A stretch of 34,887 nt of DNA from Pseudomonadota bacterium. GTDB lineage: Bacteria; Pseudomonadota; Gammaproteobacteria; Burkholderiales; Burkholderiaceae. The translations under genes and the position numbers were made by a program. The notes under the pieces were generated by a model. That model was given only the letters and a program-made list of their open reading frames with translations, did no database searches and had not been told where the DNA came from. The stretch covers positions 1 to 34,887 of the forward strand of contig JAJXUC010000021.1 in the NCBI GenBank assembly GCA_021783435.1, given 5' to 3'. Of the stretch, positions 1-8,037 are shown piece by piece. Position 1 is the stretch's first letter, and each line of letters starts with the position of its first letter.

Positions 1-551
1 ACATCATGGCCTTCACCGACGCCTTCCGCGGCGTCACCATCGCCAACATGATGCGCAACGAGGCCTGGCATTTCCTGCGCCTGGGCAACTTTCTCGAACG
101 CGCCGACAGTGCCGTGCGGCTGTGGACAACGCAGGCCGACCCCGAGTTCTCGCTGGTGCGCGACGGCCCCGACAGCCCGCACGCCGGCTTTCACCGTGTC
201 GCCCTGCTGGAGGCCGCCTCGGCCCTCATGCCGCTGCGCCGCCTGCATGGCGAACCCAATCGGGAGGGCGTGACCGAGATGCTGCTGCGCCGGCCCGACT
301 TCCCGCGTTCGGCCAGCTTTTGCCTGGGCGAGGCCCAGACCAACCTGGCGGCGCTGCAGATCGACATGTGCGAACCCGTCATGCGCCAACTCGGCAAAGC
401 CCTGGCCGGTGTCTCGTACCTTGAACCGGAGGCGGGCGCCACCGGCATGTTCGCGTTCGGCGCCGCACGCCAGGCCGACATCAGCGCCGTGGAGGCCGCC
501 GTGAACGAGCGCTTCTTCGTCGCGCACATGCCGCTGCGCCGCGCCGCCTGA
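1..551 (+). CDS. Alpha-E domain protein (DUF403), C-terminal part
   Basis: The open frame enters from the left edge, so the true start lies outside; the ATG at 6 is internal. The visible 181 residues carry the alpha-E signature MRNEAWHFLRLGNFLERAD near residues 16-34, then a helical stretch with RRPDFPRSASFCLGEAQ. Family members are about 310 aa and repeat this signature, so roughly the N-terminal 130 residues are missing. Alpha-E proteins are cytosolic, all-helical and of unproven function. They usually sit beside a circularly permuted ATP-grasp protein and a transglutaminase-like protease in a putative peptide-synthesis cluster. Those partners would be to the left of the window. Family assignment is good; function is unknown. 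Confidence 0.85.
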   Translation, partial: IMAFTDAFRGVTIANMMRNEAWHFLRLGNFLERADSAVRLWTTQADPEFSLVRDGPDSPHAGFHRVALLEAASALMPLRRLHGEPNREGVTEMLLRRPDFPRSASFCLGEAQTNLAALQIDMCEPVMRQLGKALAGVSYLEPEAGATGMFAFGAARQADISAVEAAVNERFFVAHMPLRRAA

Positions 552-837
552 CGCCGTGCCCTGGGGCAGCGGATTTGCGCGCGCCGGCGCAGCGCCGTTC
601 CTGGGTGCCTCACCATTCTGCACACCACCATGATCTCATGCCCCAGCCAGCCAATCACCTGCGCGGAGATATGAAATTCCGCACCGACGAGCAAGATACC
701 CACTGGGGCGAACTTTCCGCACCTTGAACCGCGGTGTGCGCCGCGATTTCGCCGCAGATCACACATGCTCAACTCCAGCGCACGCTTGAGCCATGAACGC
801 GGTTCACGAGCATGACCATGAGGGCCACATCGCTGTG
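552..837. other. Gene-free spacer, nothing recognised
   Basis: This 286-base stretch lies between the alpha-E gene and the leftward racemase-like gene. No coding frame with protein-like composition, tRNA, or hairpin with a T-run could be supported. Composition falls toward the right end, where the hydantoin unit begins, so an island boundary could lie here. No attachment-like repeat was found. Confidence 0.4.
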
Positions 838-1584
838 CTACGTATCGCGCTTGAGTAGGGCTTGCAATGCCGCAGGCAGGCCCTTGTTCGGCTTTTGTGG
901 TGGTCTGGCATAACTGCCGCGTGTGGCACGACCAGGTGACAGCGCAATCAGGGTTTCAGCGTGCTGAACGGCACTGGATACGCCGTCGACCACCGGAACA
1001 GGAATTTCGTTGCGTATGGATCGCGCAAGCCCAGCTAGCGGCGCACCAGCGAGCACGATGACATCGGCGCCGTCTTCGCGGACCGCCTGATTGCACAGAA
1101 TACGTAGTTGCTCGGCGTGGTCGTCCTGCACAGATCCGACGTCGCGCAAAGGCTGGTCGAGGTGACGGATGCTCGCCAAGCGGTCGCTCAAGCCATAGGC
1201 ATGCACACACTCGCGGTACCAGGCGGTGATGCGCCGGGAGATTGCGACAATTGAAAAGCGGCTGCCCAGCAGGCAGGCGCTCATGAGCGCCGCCTCCGTC
1301 AACCCGACCACTGGAATATCGACCGCTTCCCGAATGCCTCTGACGCCCGGATCACCAAAAGCCGCAATGATGAGGGCGTCGCAATCCGCCTCGTGTTCGG
1401 CGGCAAGACAGGCTGCCGCATAAGCGCCAATCACGGCTTCGAAGCGAGTCTCGATGTACGCCACGCCAACTTGCGCGGTCACGACGTCAATCTGTGTATC
1501 GACCGATGCCGCACGCGTGGCCTCGCTCCGGATGAGTTCGGAAACGCTCTGCGAGATATTGGGGTTGATGAGCAAGACGCGCAT
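838..1584 (-). CDS. Asp/Glu/hydantoin racemase family protein lacking both catalytic Cys
   Basis: The 248-residue product starts MRVLLINPN, the usual opening of the hydantoin racemase family (COG4126-like). The frame is open for 48 more codons upstream, but these overlap the hydantoinase; the ATG at 1584 lies 2 bases after that stop, indicating translational coupling. Known hydantoin and allantoin racemases carry two catalytic Cys, in ACFGDPG and LGCAG contexts. Here the matching segments read AAFGDPG (Ala75) and LAGAPLAG (Gly180), so neither thiol is present. A Cys-less subgroup of this family exists as far as I recall, so this may be a natural variant with another activity rather than a dead gene. 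It is the last gene of the hydantoin operon. Racemase function is doubtful. Confidence 0.8.
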   Translation of the reverse strand: MRVLLINPNISQSVSELIRSEATRAASVDTQIDVVTAQVGVAYIETRFEAVIGAYAAACLAAEHEADCDALIIAAFGDPGVRGIREAVDIPVVGLTEAALMSACLLGSRFSIVAISRRITAWYRECVHAYGLSDRLASIRHLDQPLRDVGSVQDDHAEQLRILCNQAVREDGADVIVLAGAPLAGLARSIRNEIPVPVVDGVSSAVQHAETLIALSPGRATRGSYARPPQKPNKGLPAALQALLKRDT

Positions 1585-1586
1585 GG

Positions 1587-3026
1587 CTATGTCCGGGGCA
1601 ACGACTGCAGGGCAGGCGGCAGGAGTGAAGGCCGGGCGCAATGCAAGAACCGGCCTCGACCTTGGCGTGGGTGGAAGCGTTCGCCATCCCAGATGATTTC
1701 CCCATTGACCAACGTGATGCGAGGCCAAGCCCTCAGGGTCATGCCTTCATAAGGCGTGTAATCAACGGCATGATGCAGGGATGCGTTGGTCAAGGAAATT
1801 TCTCGTTCTTCCCAAATGACAAGATCGGCATCGCTCCCGATGGCGATGCTTCCTTTGCGCGGGTGTATGCCATAGGCTTTGGCAGGATTGGTTGCGGTGA
1901 GTTCAACAAAGCGGTTGAGCGTGATCTTGCCGCCCAGCACTCCCTCCGAGTACAGCAGTGGCATTCGCGTCTCCAGACCGGGGATGCCATTCGGAATGTG
2001 GCGAAAGGCCACCTCGCCGCCACCGGGCTTCTTACCCTCGGGCGCGTTGAAGCGGAATGGCGCATGGTCCGACGAAAACACGGTGAACAAACCGTCCGCG
2101 AGACCATCCCAAATCACTTTCTGGTTCGATTTGTCACGTGGCGGAGGGCTGCAAACGCATCGCGCGCCCTGGTAGCTGTCGTCGATACCGAGGTCATCGG
2201 CGGTCAGGAAAAGGTACTGCGGGCAGGTCTCGGCAAAAATCTTCATGCCCAGGGCACGTGCATTTCGGATCTGCTCGACGGCATCTCGCCCGGAGACATG
2301 GACGATGAGGATGGGCACATCGACCAGCTCCGATAGCGCAATCGCGCGATGTGTCGCCTCCCGCTCGACGAGCATGGGGCGTGCATGCGCGTGATAGCGA
2401 GGCGCGGTTCTGCCGCTGGCCTCGAGACGTCGGGTCAACCACTCGATGCAATCGGCATTCTCCGCATGGACCATGGCCATCGCATCATGCCGTTTGGCAA
2501 GTTCCAGGAGGTCGAGGATCTGGCCGTCATTCAACTTGAGATCGTCGTATGTCATGTAGATTTTGAACGACGTATAACCCTTGCCGATGAGTTCCGGTAA
2601 TTCATTCTCCAGAACTTGAGGGGTCGGGTCACTCACGATCAGGTGAAATGCGTAATCCACATGGGCTTGCCCTTCAGCGCGCTGGTGGTAATCCTCAACC
2701 GCCGCTCGCAACGATTGCCCCTTCATCTGCGCGGCGAATGGGATCACGGTGGTTGTGCCACCGCAGGCGGCAGACCGTGTTCCGCTCTCGAAGTTATCAG
2801 CCATGCATGCCGGGGCTTGCATGGGCTGGTCAAGATGGCAATGCGCGTCGACCCCGCCAGGAGTCACCACACGGCCTTGCGCGTCAATCTCCCTATGCCC
2901 AGCTGGTAAATCTGAACCCAGTTGGACGATACGACCCTTGTGAATGCCGATATCCGCGTGGAAGGTATCGCACGCAGTCGCAACCAAGGCATGACGTACA
3001 ACGACATCGAATGGTTCACGAATCAT
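1587..3026 (-). CDS. D-hydantoinase / dihydropyrimidinase
   Basis: The 479-residue cyclic amidohydrolase should open the ring of hydantoins or dihydropyrimidines to N-carbamoyl amino acids in the cytosol. All binuclear-metal ligands are visible: H62 and H64 in DAHCHLDQP, the carboxylatable K155 in SFKIYMTY, H187, H243 in IVHVSG and D320 in SSDHAPF. Length matches the family (460-490 aa). Its ATG overlaps the upstream isomerase-like stop by 4 bases (ATGA at 3023-3026). The two flanking racemase-fold genes and the upstream MFS carrier argue for uptake, ring opening and stereochemical handling of one substrate. No N-carbamoyl amino-acid amidohydrolase is in the window, so the pathway is incomplete here. 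Substrate is not predictable from sequence. Confidence 0.93.
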   Translation of the reverse strand: MIREPFDVVVRHALVATACDTFHADIGIHKGRIVQLGSDLPAGHREIDAQGRVVTPGGVDAHCHLDQPMQAPACMADNFESGTRSAACGGTTTVIPFAAQMKGQSLRAAVEDYHQRAEGQAHVDYAFHLIVSDPTPQVLENELPELIGKGYTSFKIYMTYDDLKLNDGQILDLLELAKRHDAMAMVHAENADCIEWLTRRLEASGRTAPRYHAHARPMLVEREATHRAIALSELVDVPILIVHVSGRDAVEQIRNARALGMKIFAETCPQYLFLTADDLGIDDSYQGARCVCSPPPRDKSNQKVIWDGLADGLFTVFSSDHAPFRFNAPEGKKPGGGEVAFRHIPNGIPGLETRMPLLYSEGVLGGKITLNRFVELTATNPAKAYGIHPRKGSIAIGSDADLVIWEEREISLTNASLHHAVDYTPYEGMTLRAWPRITLVNGEIIWDGERFHPRQGRGRFLHCARPSLLPPALQSLPRT

Positions 3027-3751
3027 AAGTTCTCGCTAAATAGTTTCCCCCAGCCGCAAACGCGCTGTGGTTCGATTTGAATCAACCGAAGCGCCTTCCA
3101 AACGACTGCCGAAACCGAGTCATAGATCGGAATGCCGATTTCCCGCTCCAAGTCATGCACCAGTTGTGCTGCCCGTAAATTCGTGCACATCGTGACGATG
3201 GCTTGTGGCTTGTCACGCGCCACTTCACGGATCAGATTCGCCAATTGATCGGGCTCAATCTCGGCGAATGAGAAGTTGTCCTGAATGTTCAAATGCCGAT
3301 CCGCCACGCAGGTCATTCCGTTGTTTCGGTAATTTTTGATGATGCGATCATGGACTTCCTGAATATAAGGTGTAATCAATCCGAATCTGTTGATGTGGTT
3401 TAAAGCCATGGCCTCATTCAACGCCAAGACCGATGTGGTTGCTGGTCGTCCTGTGACTTCGTTGATCCGCGCACAGAGCGCGTCGTCCTTCTCGAATCCG
3501 AGCCAACTGGCGGATGTGCCGCTCCAGCAAATGACGTCAACGCGCGCATCTGCGAGAAGCTGCGCAGCAGCCAAGATTTTGTCACTGTTGAATTGGCGTG
3601 AAGATACCTCTTGCAGCGAAATTTCTGTCACGCCAAATCGTGAAAAATGTGCAGAGACATTTCCAAGCTGACTCACCATGGCACTGGTCAAGGGCTCCAG
3701 CGCCGTATTGGATGAAGGTGTTAATACGCCGATGCGTTTTCGATTTAACAT
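3023..3751 (-). CDS. Maleate isomerase / arylmalonate decarboxylase-like protein
   Basis: The 242-residue Asp/Glu racemase superfamily protein opens MLNRKRIGVLTPSSNT, typical of maleate cis-trans isomerases and AMDase relatives. Two Cys lie at the positions used in catalysis: C75 in ICWSGTSASWLG and C189 in TMCTNLRAA. Having both suggests an isomerase or racemase rather than the single-Cys decarboxylase. The frame stays open to an ATG at 3862 (279 aa), but the extra 37 residues look unrelated to the family. No start has a convincing ribosome site, so the 3751 start rests on family length. It overlaps the hydantoinase start by 4 bases. It may process the acid or carbamoyl product of hydantoin cleavage; this is inference from neighbours. 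Confidence 0.82.
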   Translation of the reverse strand: MLNRKRIGVLTPSSNTALEPLTSAMVSQLGNVSAHFSRFGVTEISLQEVSSRQFNSDKILAAAQLLADARVDVICWSGTSASWLGFEKDDALCARINEVTGRPATTSVLALNEAMALNHINRFGLITPYIQEVHDRIIKNYRNNGMTCVADRHLNIQDNFSFAEIEPDQLANLIREVARDKPQAIVTMCTNLRAAQLVHDLEREIGIPIYDSVSAVVWKALRLIQIEPQRVCGWGKLFSENL

Positions 3752-3972
3752 CGCAGGGCTGTGATGGACCATGATTGCATTGTTCATCGGGCTGGAATTT
3801 TGCGCGATCGCCATCGTGCCAAGTCGTCCGATCTGACGCAAGATGATCTGGCTTTGCCGCATGCCCAGTGCCGTCCGTGCTGATGACGATCTTCCCTGTT
3901 ACTTAGGGCGTCATGTTGGATGGCAAACCTTGATTGCCATCCTGAAGTCGACAGCCGGGCAAGGTGCAGTTG

Positions 3973-5283
3973 TTACACAGGAATTTTCTTGCTGTAATCG
4001 ATCAGCAGAGTCGAGCATATAAAAAGGCCTATGCCTGCTCCTGTAAACAGCATGAGGGCAAGGTAATAAGAGCCCGTGGCTTGCACGATCAGCCCCACGG
4101 CAATGGGCACACCAATACCCGCCACATTGCCACCGAGATTCATCACGCCACCAAGAAAACCCACTCGATCACGCGTCCCGAGAATCGAGGGGATGCACCA
4201 GTACAGGCCGCACCAACGCAGAAAAAAGAGGGTGGTCGAAAGCAACGCGACAATCACAACCGGGCTCTTGACCTCAGCCACGCTATAAATGGCGATCGTG
4301 GCAATAATGGATGCAAAACCAAACAGGATGCGAAGAACCTTGCTTTCAGGAGCACCTGACGCCTTCCACCAATCTGCCAGCCAGCCGCCTACCAACTCGC
4401 CGATGAAGCCGGAGAAGAACATGATGAATACCGCGCCGCCAATCTGCTGAATATTCAAACCATGCACTTTAGACAGGTAAGTTGGCATCCATGTGAGTAG
4501 GCCGTAAAACAATGAGTTGAAACACAACCAGCCAAAGAACATGCCCCAAACCGAGCGATAGCGGAAGAACTCGAGCGGCTTGCCGCTGATCTCTTTCGGT
4601 TCTCCTGCCCGTTCTTTGGCATGGCTGGCTTCGATGTGCGCGATTTCCGCCGCGTTCACACCAGAGTGCTCGCTCGGGTGATTGCGGATGAAGCGCCAGG
4701 CAAAGTATCCAACCACCATGGTGCCGACGCCGGCGATGACAAAAGACATGCGCCAGGAGCCGAGGAATGCAATCAGCCCCGATATCAAGATGCCTCCAAG
4801 GGCCGAGCCGAGTGGCGCGCCGCCATCGAGCAGTGTTGCACCCCGTCCGCGCTCGTTCCTCGTCATCCAGATGCCGTTGAGTTTGCCGCCCGCGGGGTAG
4901 ATGGGGGCCTCTGCCACGCCCAGCCCCAGTCGGGTCAACAAAAGACTGCCCCAGCCGATGGAGACAGCAGCAAGGGCCTGGAACAACCCCCAACCGGCAG
5001 TGGCTCCCGCAATCACGATGCGTGGCCCGTAACGATCGGCCAACATGCCTCCGGGAATTTGCATGAAGGCATAAGTCCAGAAGAAGGAACTCAGCAGCAA
5101 GCCTTCGATCGCGGGGCCGATATGGAACTCTTTCGAGATCAGCGGCATGGCCACGGACAGCGAGGCGCGATCAATGTAGTTGATCGAAATCAACAGCAGC
5201 AGCATCCAGAAAATTTTCCATCTCACCCCTGTCGGGGCCACGTCTTGAAGACTGGTGCTCTTTGCTACGACCTGCGTTTCCAT
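3973..5283 (-). CDS. MFS transporter, anion:cation symporter type
   Basis: The 436-residue inner-membrane carrier has about 12 hydrophobic segments. The MFS loop motif is seen as GGMLADRYGPR after the second segment, followed by GVAEAPIYPAGGKLNGIWM, typical of the ACS family that takes up organic anions such as glucarate or phthalate. It is the first gene of the leftward operon and is separated by about 220 bases from the isomerase-like start (110 bases if the longer start at 3862 is used). By position it probably imports the compound used by the hydantoinase pathway. The region upstream holds a sigma-54-like promoter and repeated GTTGACA elements. Substrate is unknown; family call is firm. 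Confidence 0.92.
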   Translation of the reverse strand: METQVVAKSTSLQDVAPTGVRWKIFWMLLLLISINYIDRASLSVAMPLISKEFHIGPAIEGLLLSSFFWTYAFMQIPGGMLADRYGPRIVIAGATAGWGLFQALAAVSIGWGSLLLTRLGLGVAEAPIYPAGGKLNGIWMTRNERGRGATLLDGGAPLGSALGGILISGLIAFLGSWRMSFVIAGVGTMVVGYFAWRFIRNHPSEHSGVNAAEIAHIEASHAKERAGEPKEISGKPLEFFRYRSVWGMFFGWLCFNSLFYGLLTWMPTYLSKVHGLNIQQIGGAVFIMFFSGFIGELVGGWLADWWKASGAPESKVLRILFGFASIIATIAIYSVAEVKSPVVIVALLSTTLFFLRWCGLYWCIPSILGTRDRVGFLGGVMNLGGNVAGIGVPIAVGLIVQATGSYYLALMLFTGAGIGLFICSTLLIDYSKKIPV

Positions 5284-5376
5284 GGTCTAAGTTCCTTGAT
5301 GTGCGATCACGAGAAACCACCTCGGGCCCTCACCAACTGGCGCCTGAGGCGAGTGCCGACTGCCACCCCAGCGACC

Positions 5377-5546
5377 TGTCAACGCCACAAGACAGGGCCG
5401 GCGTGTTGCATCAACCCATCATAAAACGACTGTCAACGAAGATGTCAACATTTTTATAAAAATAAATGTCAACAATACTTTTATATTTTGTGACGGATTG
5501 ATCGCAGTCTGATGCATCGTCAACGACTGACTGGAGATGCGTTGAC
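5377..5546. repeat. Recurrent TGTCAAC / GTTGACA elements
   Basis: TGTCAAC occurs at 5377-5383, 5431-5437, 5443-5449 and 5467-5473; GTCAAC is at 5519-5524 and the inverted GTTGAC at 5541-5546. The three central copies start 12 and 24 bases apart. Read leftward each is GTTGACA, which contains the sigma-70 -35 hexamer. The copy at 5443 has a TATGAT-like -10 at 5418-5423 with a long 19-base spacer. They may be regulator sites, alternative -35 elements, or both. Confidence 0.5.
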
Positions 5547-5575
5547 TGTTGTGGTGCATCCGACAGAAAATATCC

Positions 5576-5590
5576 GCAAGTTTCGTGCCA
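5576..5590 (-). promoter_or_regulatory. Predicted sigma-54 promoter of the hydantoin operon
   Basis: The minus strand reads TGGCACGAAACTTGC, matching the -24/-12 consensus TGGCAC-N5-TTGC at every fixed position, with GG and GC the required distance apart. The expected start is near 5564, giving about 280 bases of leader before the MFS gene. The leader would contain the TGTCAAC elements. Supported by motif and by the nitrogen-catabolic role of the operon; no experimental evidence. Confidence 0.6.
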
Positions 5591-5614
5591 AATTGCGAAC
5601 AATCTACCGATCAC

Positions 5615-5624
5615 TTGTCGACAA
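5615..5624. promoter_or_regulatory. Candidate GntR (FCD) operator TTGTCGACAA
   Basis: This is a perfect 10-base palindrome of the TTGT-NN-ACAA type recognised by many FCD-subfamily GntR regulators. It lies about 25 bases upstream of the sigma-54 match and 127 bases before the regulator start, so it could serve divergent control of both. Assignment to the adjacent regulator is inference. Confidence 0.45.
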
Positions 5625-5750
5625 CAATCGTGATTCAAGGATTGGCCGCGGCGCAGGACCGGGCATGCACCAACTGCAAGCCAAGACGTGTGACAATTTT
5701 TACAGTGACTGTGACATCGCCCTCGCGGCTCAAAGGAACTCGTGCTGGAC

Positions 5751-6440
5751 ATGCGTACAAAAAAATCGGACAAAGAAAAAACAATCGAAGAGATCGCTGA
5801 AAAGATCTACACGGCCATTCTTGAGCACCGGTTGGCGCCCGGAACAAAGCTGGGTGAGGATCGCCTGGCGACGATTTTTGGGGCCAGCCGCACACGCATT
5901 CGAGATGTGCTCGCGCATCTGGCGAACGAAAGAGTCGTTGATCTGATCCCGCAGCGTGGCGCCTTTGTCGCAAAACCCAGTGTCGAGGAAGCCAGCGACG
6001 TCTTTGAGGCCAGGCGGCTCATCGAGCCGGGGATCATTCGCCGATTGGCTTCGCGACTCGATTCCAAAATGTTGGCGAGTTTGCGTGAGCAGCAGCGCAA
6101 GGAAGCCGAAGCCCTTCGCCTCCATGACGAACGTGCCATCGTTCGTCTTTCCGGGGAGTTTCACAATCTGCTGGCCGAACTGGCTGGGAACACGGCGTTG
6201 ATTCGCTGCATGCGAGAGTTGTCCTCTCTCACCTGCCTGACGATCTTTCTGTACGACGCGCCTACGGCGACGAGTTGCCGGGCAGCCGATCACGCCAATA
6301 TCGTCGCCGCGATTGCAGCCAAAGACAGCGCAAAGGCCGAGGCATTGATGCTGCAACACCTCGAGGCAATCGAGAAGAGCCTGAAGCTCGAAGGAGCGCG
6401 TTACTTCGCCGATCTGGAAACGATTTTTCAGGACATCTAG
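5751..6440 (+). CDS. GntR-family regulator, FCD subfamily
   Basis: The 229-residue product has an N-terminal winged helix (LGEDRLATIFGASRTRIRDV near residues 30-50, wing QRGAFV) and a C-terminal all-helical FCD ligand domain. The FCD His residues appear in GEFHNLLAEL and ADHANIVAAI. FCD regulators usually respond to small carboxylates. The ATG at 5751 is preferred because AAGGA at 5733-5737 is poorly spaced for the GTG at 5742; either is possible. It faces the MFS-hydantoinase operon across a shared control region and is its likely local regulator, sensing the substrate or an intermediate. Ligand unknown. Confidence 0.88.
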   Translation: MRTKKSDKEKTIEEIAEKIYTAILEHRLAPGTKLGEDRLATIFGASRTRIRDVLAHLANERVVDLIPQRGAFVAKPSVEEASDVFEARRLIEPGIIRRLASRLDSKMLASLREQQRKEAEALRLHDERAIVRLSGEFHNLLAELAGNTALIRCMRELSSLTCLTIFLYDAPTATSCRAADHANIVAAIAAKDSAKAEALMLQHLEAIEKSLKLEGARYFADLETIFQDI

Positions 6441-6540
6441 CCACAAGGACTAGGGCCTGCCCATGGCTGCGTGGCCCCGCATCTTGAGCTGGGTGGCTCG
6501 GAGACCGACGACTGCCCAGTCCGGTGAAGGGCCAGGCAAG

Positions 6541-6963
6541 TCAATTTCCTGCTTCTGACACCCTTGCGCGCAGCCGCTTGACCTCGCCGCGCCCCACCTT
6601 GGTGTCCACCCGCTTGCGCTGCGAGCTGCGCGTCGGTCGTGTGGGTTTGCGCGCCTTGGGCAGGGTGGCCACGCTGTCCACCAGGGCTTGCAGCCGGGCG
6701 ATGGCCTCGGCGCGGTTCTGCTCCAGGCTGCGACTGGTCTGGGCCTTGATCACCACCACGCCGCCCTCGGTGATGCGCTGGTCGCTCAGCGCCAGCAAGC
6801 GCAGCTTGATCGCCTCGGGCAGCGAGGAATCGGGGATGCAAAACCGCAGGTGCACCGCGTTCGACACCTTGTTCACGTTCTGCCCGCCGGCGCCCTGGGC
6901 GCGGATGGCGCTGAATTCCATCTCCTCCTCGCGCAGCGCGACGAGGGCCGTGGCTTCGGCCAT
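6541..6963 (-). CDS. arfB: Alternative ribosome-rescue factor ArfB (peptidyl-tRNA hydrolase)
   Basis: The 140-residue protein is the length of E. coli ArfB (YaeJ). It has the release-factor-like GGQ motif in RAQGAGGQNVNKVSNAVHLR near residues 20-40. The basic C-terminal tail, with RKPTRPTRSSQRKRVDTK, enters the empty mRNA channel of stalled ribosomes in the family. It hydrolyses peptidyl-tRNA on nonstop complexes. The frame is open far upstream, but the homologous start is MAEATAL at 6963, 2 bases after the stop of the upstream SDR gene, so the two are probably translated together. No functional link with the SDR is apparent. Confidence 0.93.
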   Translation of the reverse strand: MAEATALVALREEEMEFSAIRAQGAGGQNVNKVSNAVHLRFCIPDSSLPEAIKLRLLALSDQRITEGGVVVIKAQTSRSLEQNRAEAIARLQALVDSVATLPKARKPTRPTRSSQRKRVDTKVGRGEVKRLRARVSEAGN

Positions 6964-6965
6964 GC

Positions 6966-7754
6966 TCACACCACCATGGGCGTGGCGGCGCCGTCGAGCG
7001 ACAGCACCGCGCCGCTGACGTAGCCGGCGCGCGCCGAGGCCAGGAACACCACCACGTCGGCCACCTCCTGGGGCGTGCAGATGCGCCCCAGCGGCAAGGC
7101 GCGCTCGCGCTGCGCCAGCAACTCGGCCACAGGCTTGCCGCTCAGTCGCGCCTCGGCCTCCAGGCCTTCCTGCATGCGCCCGGTGGCGGTGATGCCGGGG
7201 TTGACCGCGTTCACCCGCACCCCCTGCGCGGCGAAGGCCTGCGCCAGGCCGGCGCTGGCCAGCATCAGCGCGGCGTTGGCGGCGCCGCCAGCCAGGTGCA
7301 CCGGGGTGGCGAGCTTGCCGCCCATGCCGACGACGTTGACGATGACGCCACGGCCGCGCTGCGCCATGCCCGGCAGCACCGCATCGATGGCGTGGATGGT
7401 GGTGAAGTACTTCGCGTCCATCGCCGCATGCCAGTGCGCCGCCGTGAGTTCCGCCGGCGGCGTGCGCCTGGCCGCGCCGGCCGAATTCACCAGCACGTCG
7501 ATGGGGCCGAGCCCGGCCTCCACCTCCCGCGCCATGCGTGCGGCCTGCGTGGCGTCGCAAAGATCGGCCACCACCGCGAGCACCGCCACGCCCTCGGCCC
7601 GCAGCGTGGCGGCGGCCTGCTGCAGATGCGCGGCGTCGCGCGAGGCGATGGCCACGCGCGCGCCCTCGGCGGCAAAGCGCTGCGCGCATGCCAGGCCGAT
7701 GCCCTTGCTGCCCCCGGTCACCAGGACAATCTTGCCTTGCAAGCCCAGATCCAT
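6966..7754 (-). CDS. SDR-fold protein with degenerate catalytic triad
   Basis: The 262-residue protein has the classical Rossmann cofactor motif TGGSKGIG at residues 13-20 and the NSAG segment at 90-93, so NAD(P) binding is likely. In place of the Ser-Tyr-Lys triad the aligned residues are G143, G156 and N160 (context NVVGMGG and [11 protein letters not shown]), so ordinary dehydrogenase chemistry is not expected. The ordered GGAANAAL segment suggests a conserved variant subgroup rather than random decay. The ATG at 7754 is chosen because GGAG (7761-7764 on the plus strand, read as GGAG leftward) is 6 bases upstream. It is followed directly by arfB. Function unknown. Confidence 0.82.
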   Translation of the reverse strand: MDLGLQGKIVLVTGGSKGIGLACAQRFAAEGARVAIASRDAAHLQQAAATLRAEGVAVLAVVADLCDATQAARMAREVEAGLGPIDVLVNSAGAARRTPPAELTAAHWHAAMDAKYFTTIHAIDAVLPGMAQRGRGVIVNVVGMGGKLATPVHLAGGAANAALMLASAGLAQAFAAQGVRVNAVNPGITATGRMQEGLEAEARLSGKPVAELLAQRERALPLGRICTPQEVADVVVFLASARAGYVSGAVLSLDGAATPMVV

Positions 7755-8037
7755 CGTCATCTCCGTGTTTGTGGTCGACAGGCCGATTTTGCCCTGCCCG
7801 CGGCGTCGCTGCAGCCGCGATGTCCATACCCTCCCGCGCCGCGCGCCCGGGCACACGCCCGAGCCGGCCGGGCATGCGCATCGATGCGGATCGAACCAGC
7901 GTCGGCAGCGAGCCTGCATCGAGGTTGCAAGGGCCCGGGCGATCGGCGCAGACCATTCCCCCGCAAACCCCCGGACGGCGCCGGAGAAATGCGTGGGCCG
8001 GCGTCGCGATCACCGCCGGGCTGGCAAGATCACAGCC
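7755..8037. promoter_or_regulatory. Divergent spacer between SDR and photolyase operons
   Basis: This 283-base GC-rich gap separates leftward and rightward transcription units and must carry promoters for both. I could not identify convincing -35/-10 pairs, a -24/-12 element, or a MerR-type palindrome of the kind that controls photolyase genes in some bacteria. Confidence 0.3.

Larger units (their letters stand above)
5284..5741. promoter_or_regulatory. Control region between the hydantoin operon and its GntR regulator
   Basis: This 458-base divergent region is far richer in A and T than its surroundings, especially 5420-5500. It holds a -24/-12 promoter match facing left, a perfect TTGTCGACAA palindrome, and five TGTCAAC or GTCAAC elements in both orientations. 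It probably carries promoters for both the MFS-led operon and the regulator. No small protein-coding gene is supported in it. Confidence 0.7.

Noticed and set aside
5743..5750. GTG at 5742 as the start of the hydantoin regulator
   Set aside because: AAGGA is too close to the GTG. The ATG at 5751 gives better spacing and a normal family N-terminus, although GTG is not excluded.
6453..6477. GGGCC/GGCCC stem between the convergent gntR and arfB genes
   Set aside because: Only five pairs with a 15-base loop and no U-run.
7075..8037. Possible 320-residue N-terminal extension of the first photolyase
   Set aside because: The region is antisense to the SDR and has no recognisable domain. The photolyase antenna domain starts at the ATG at 8038.
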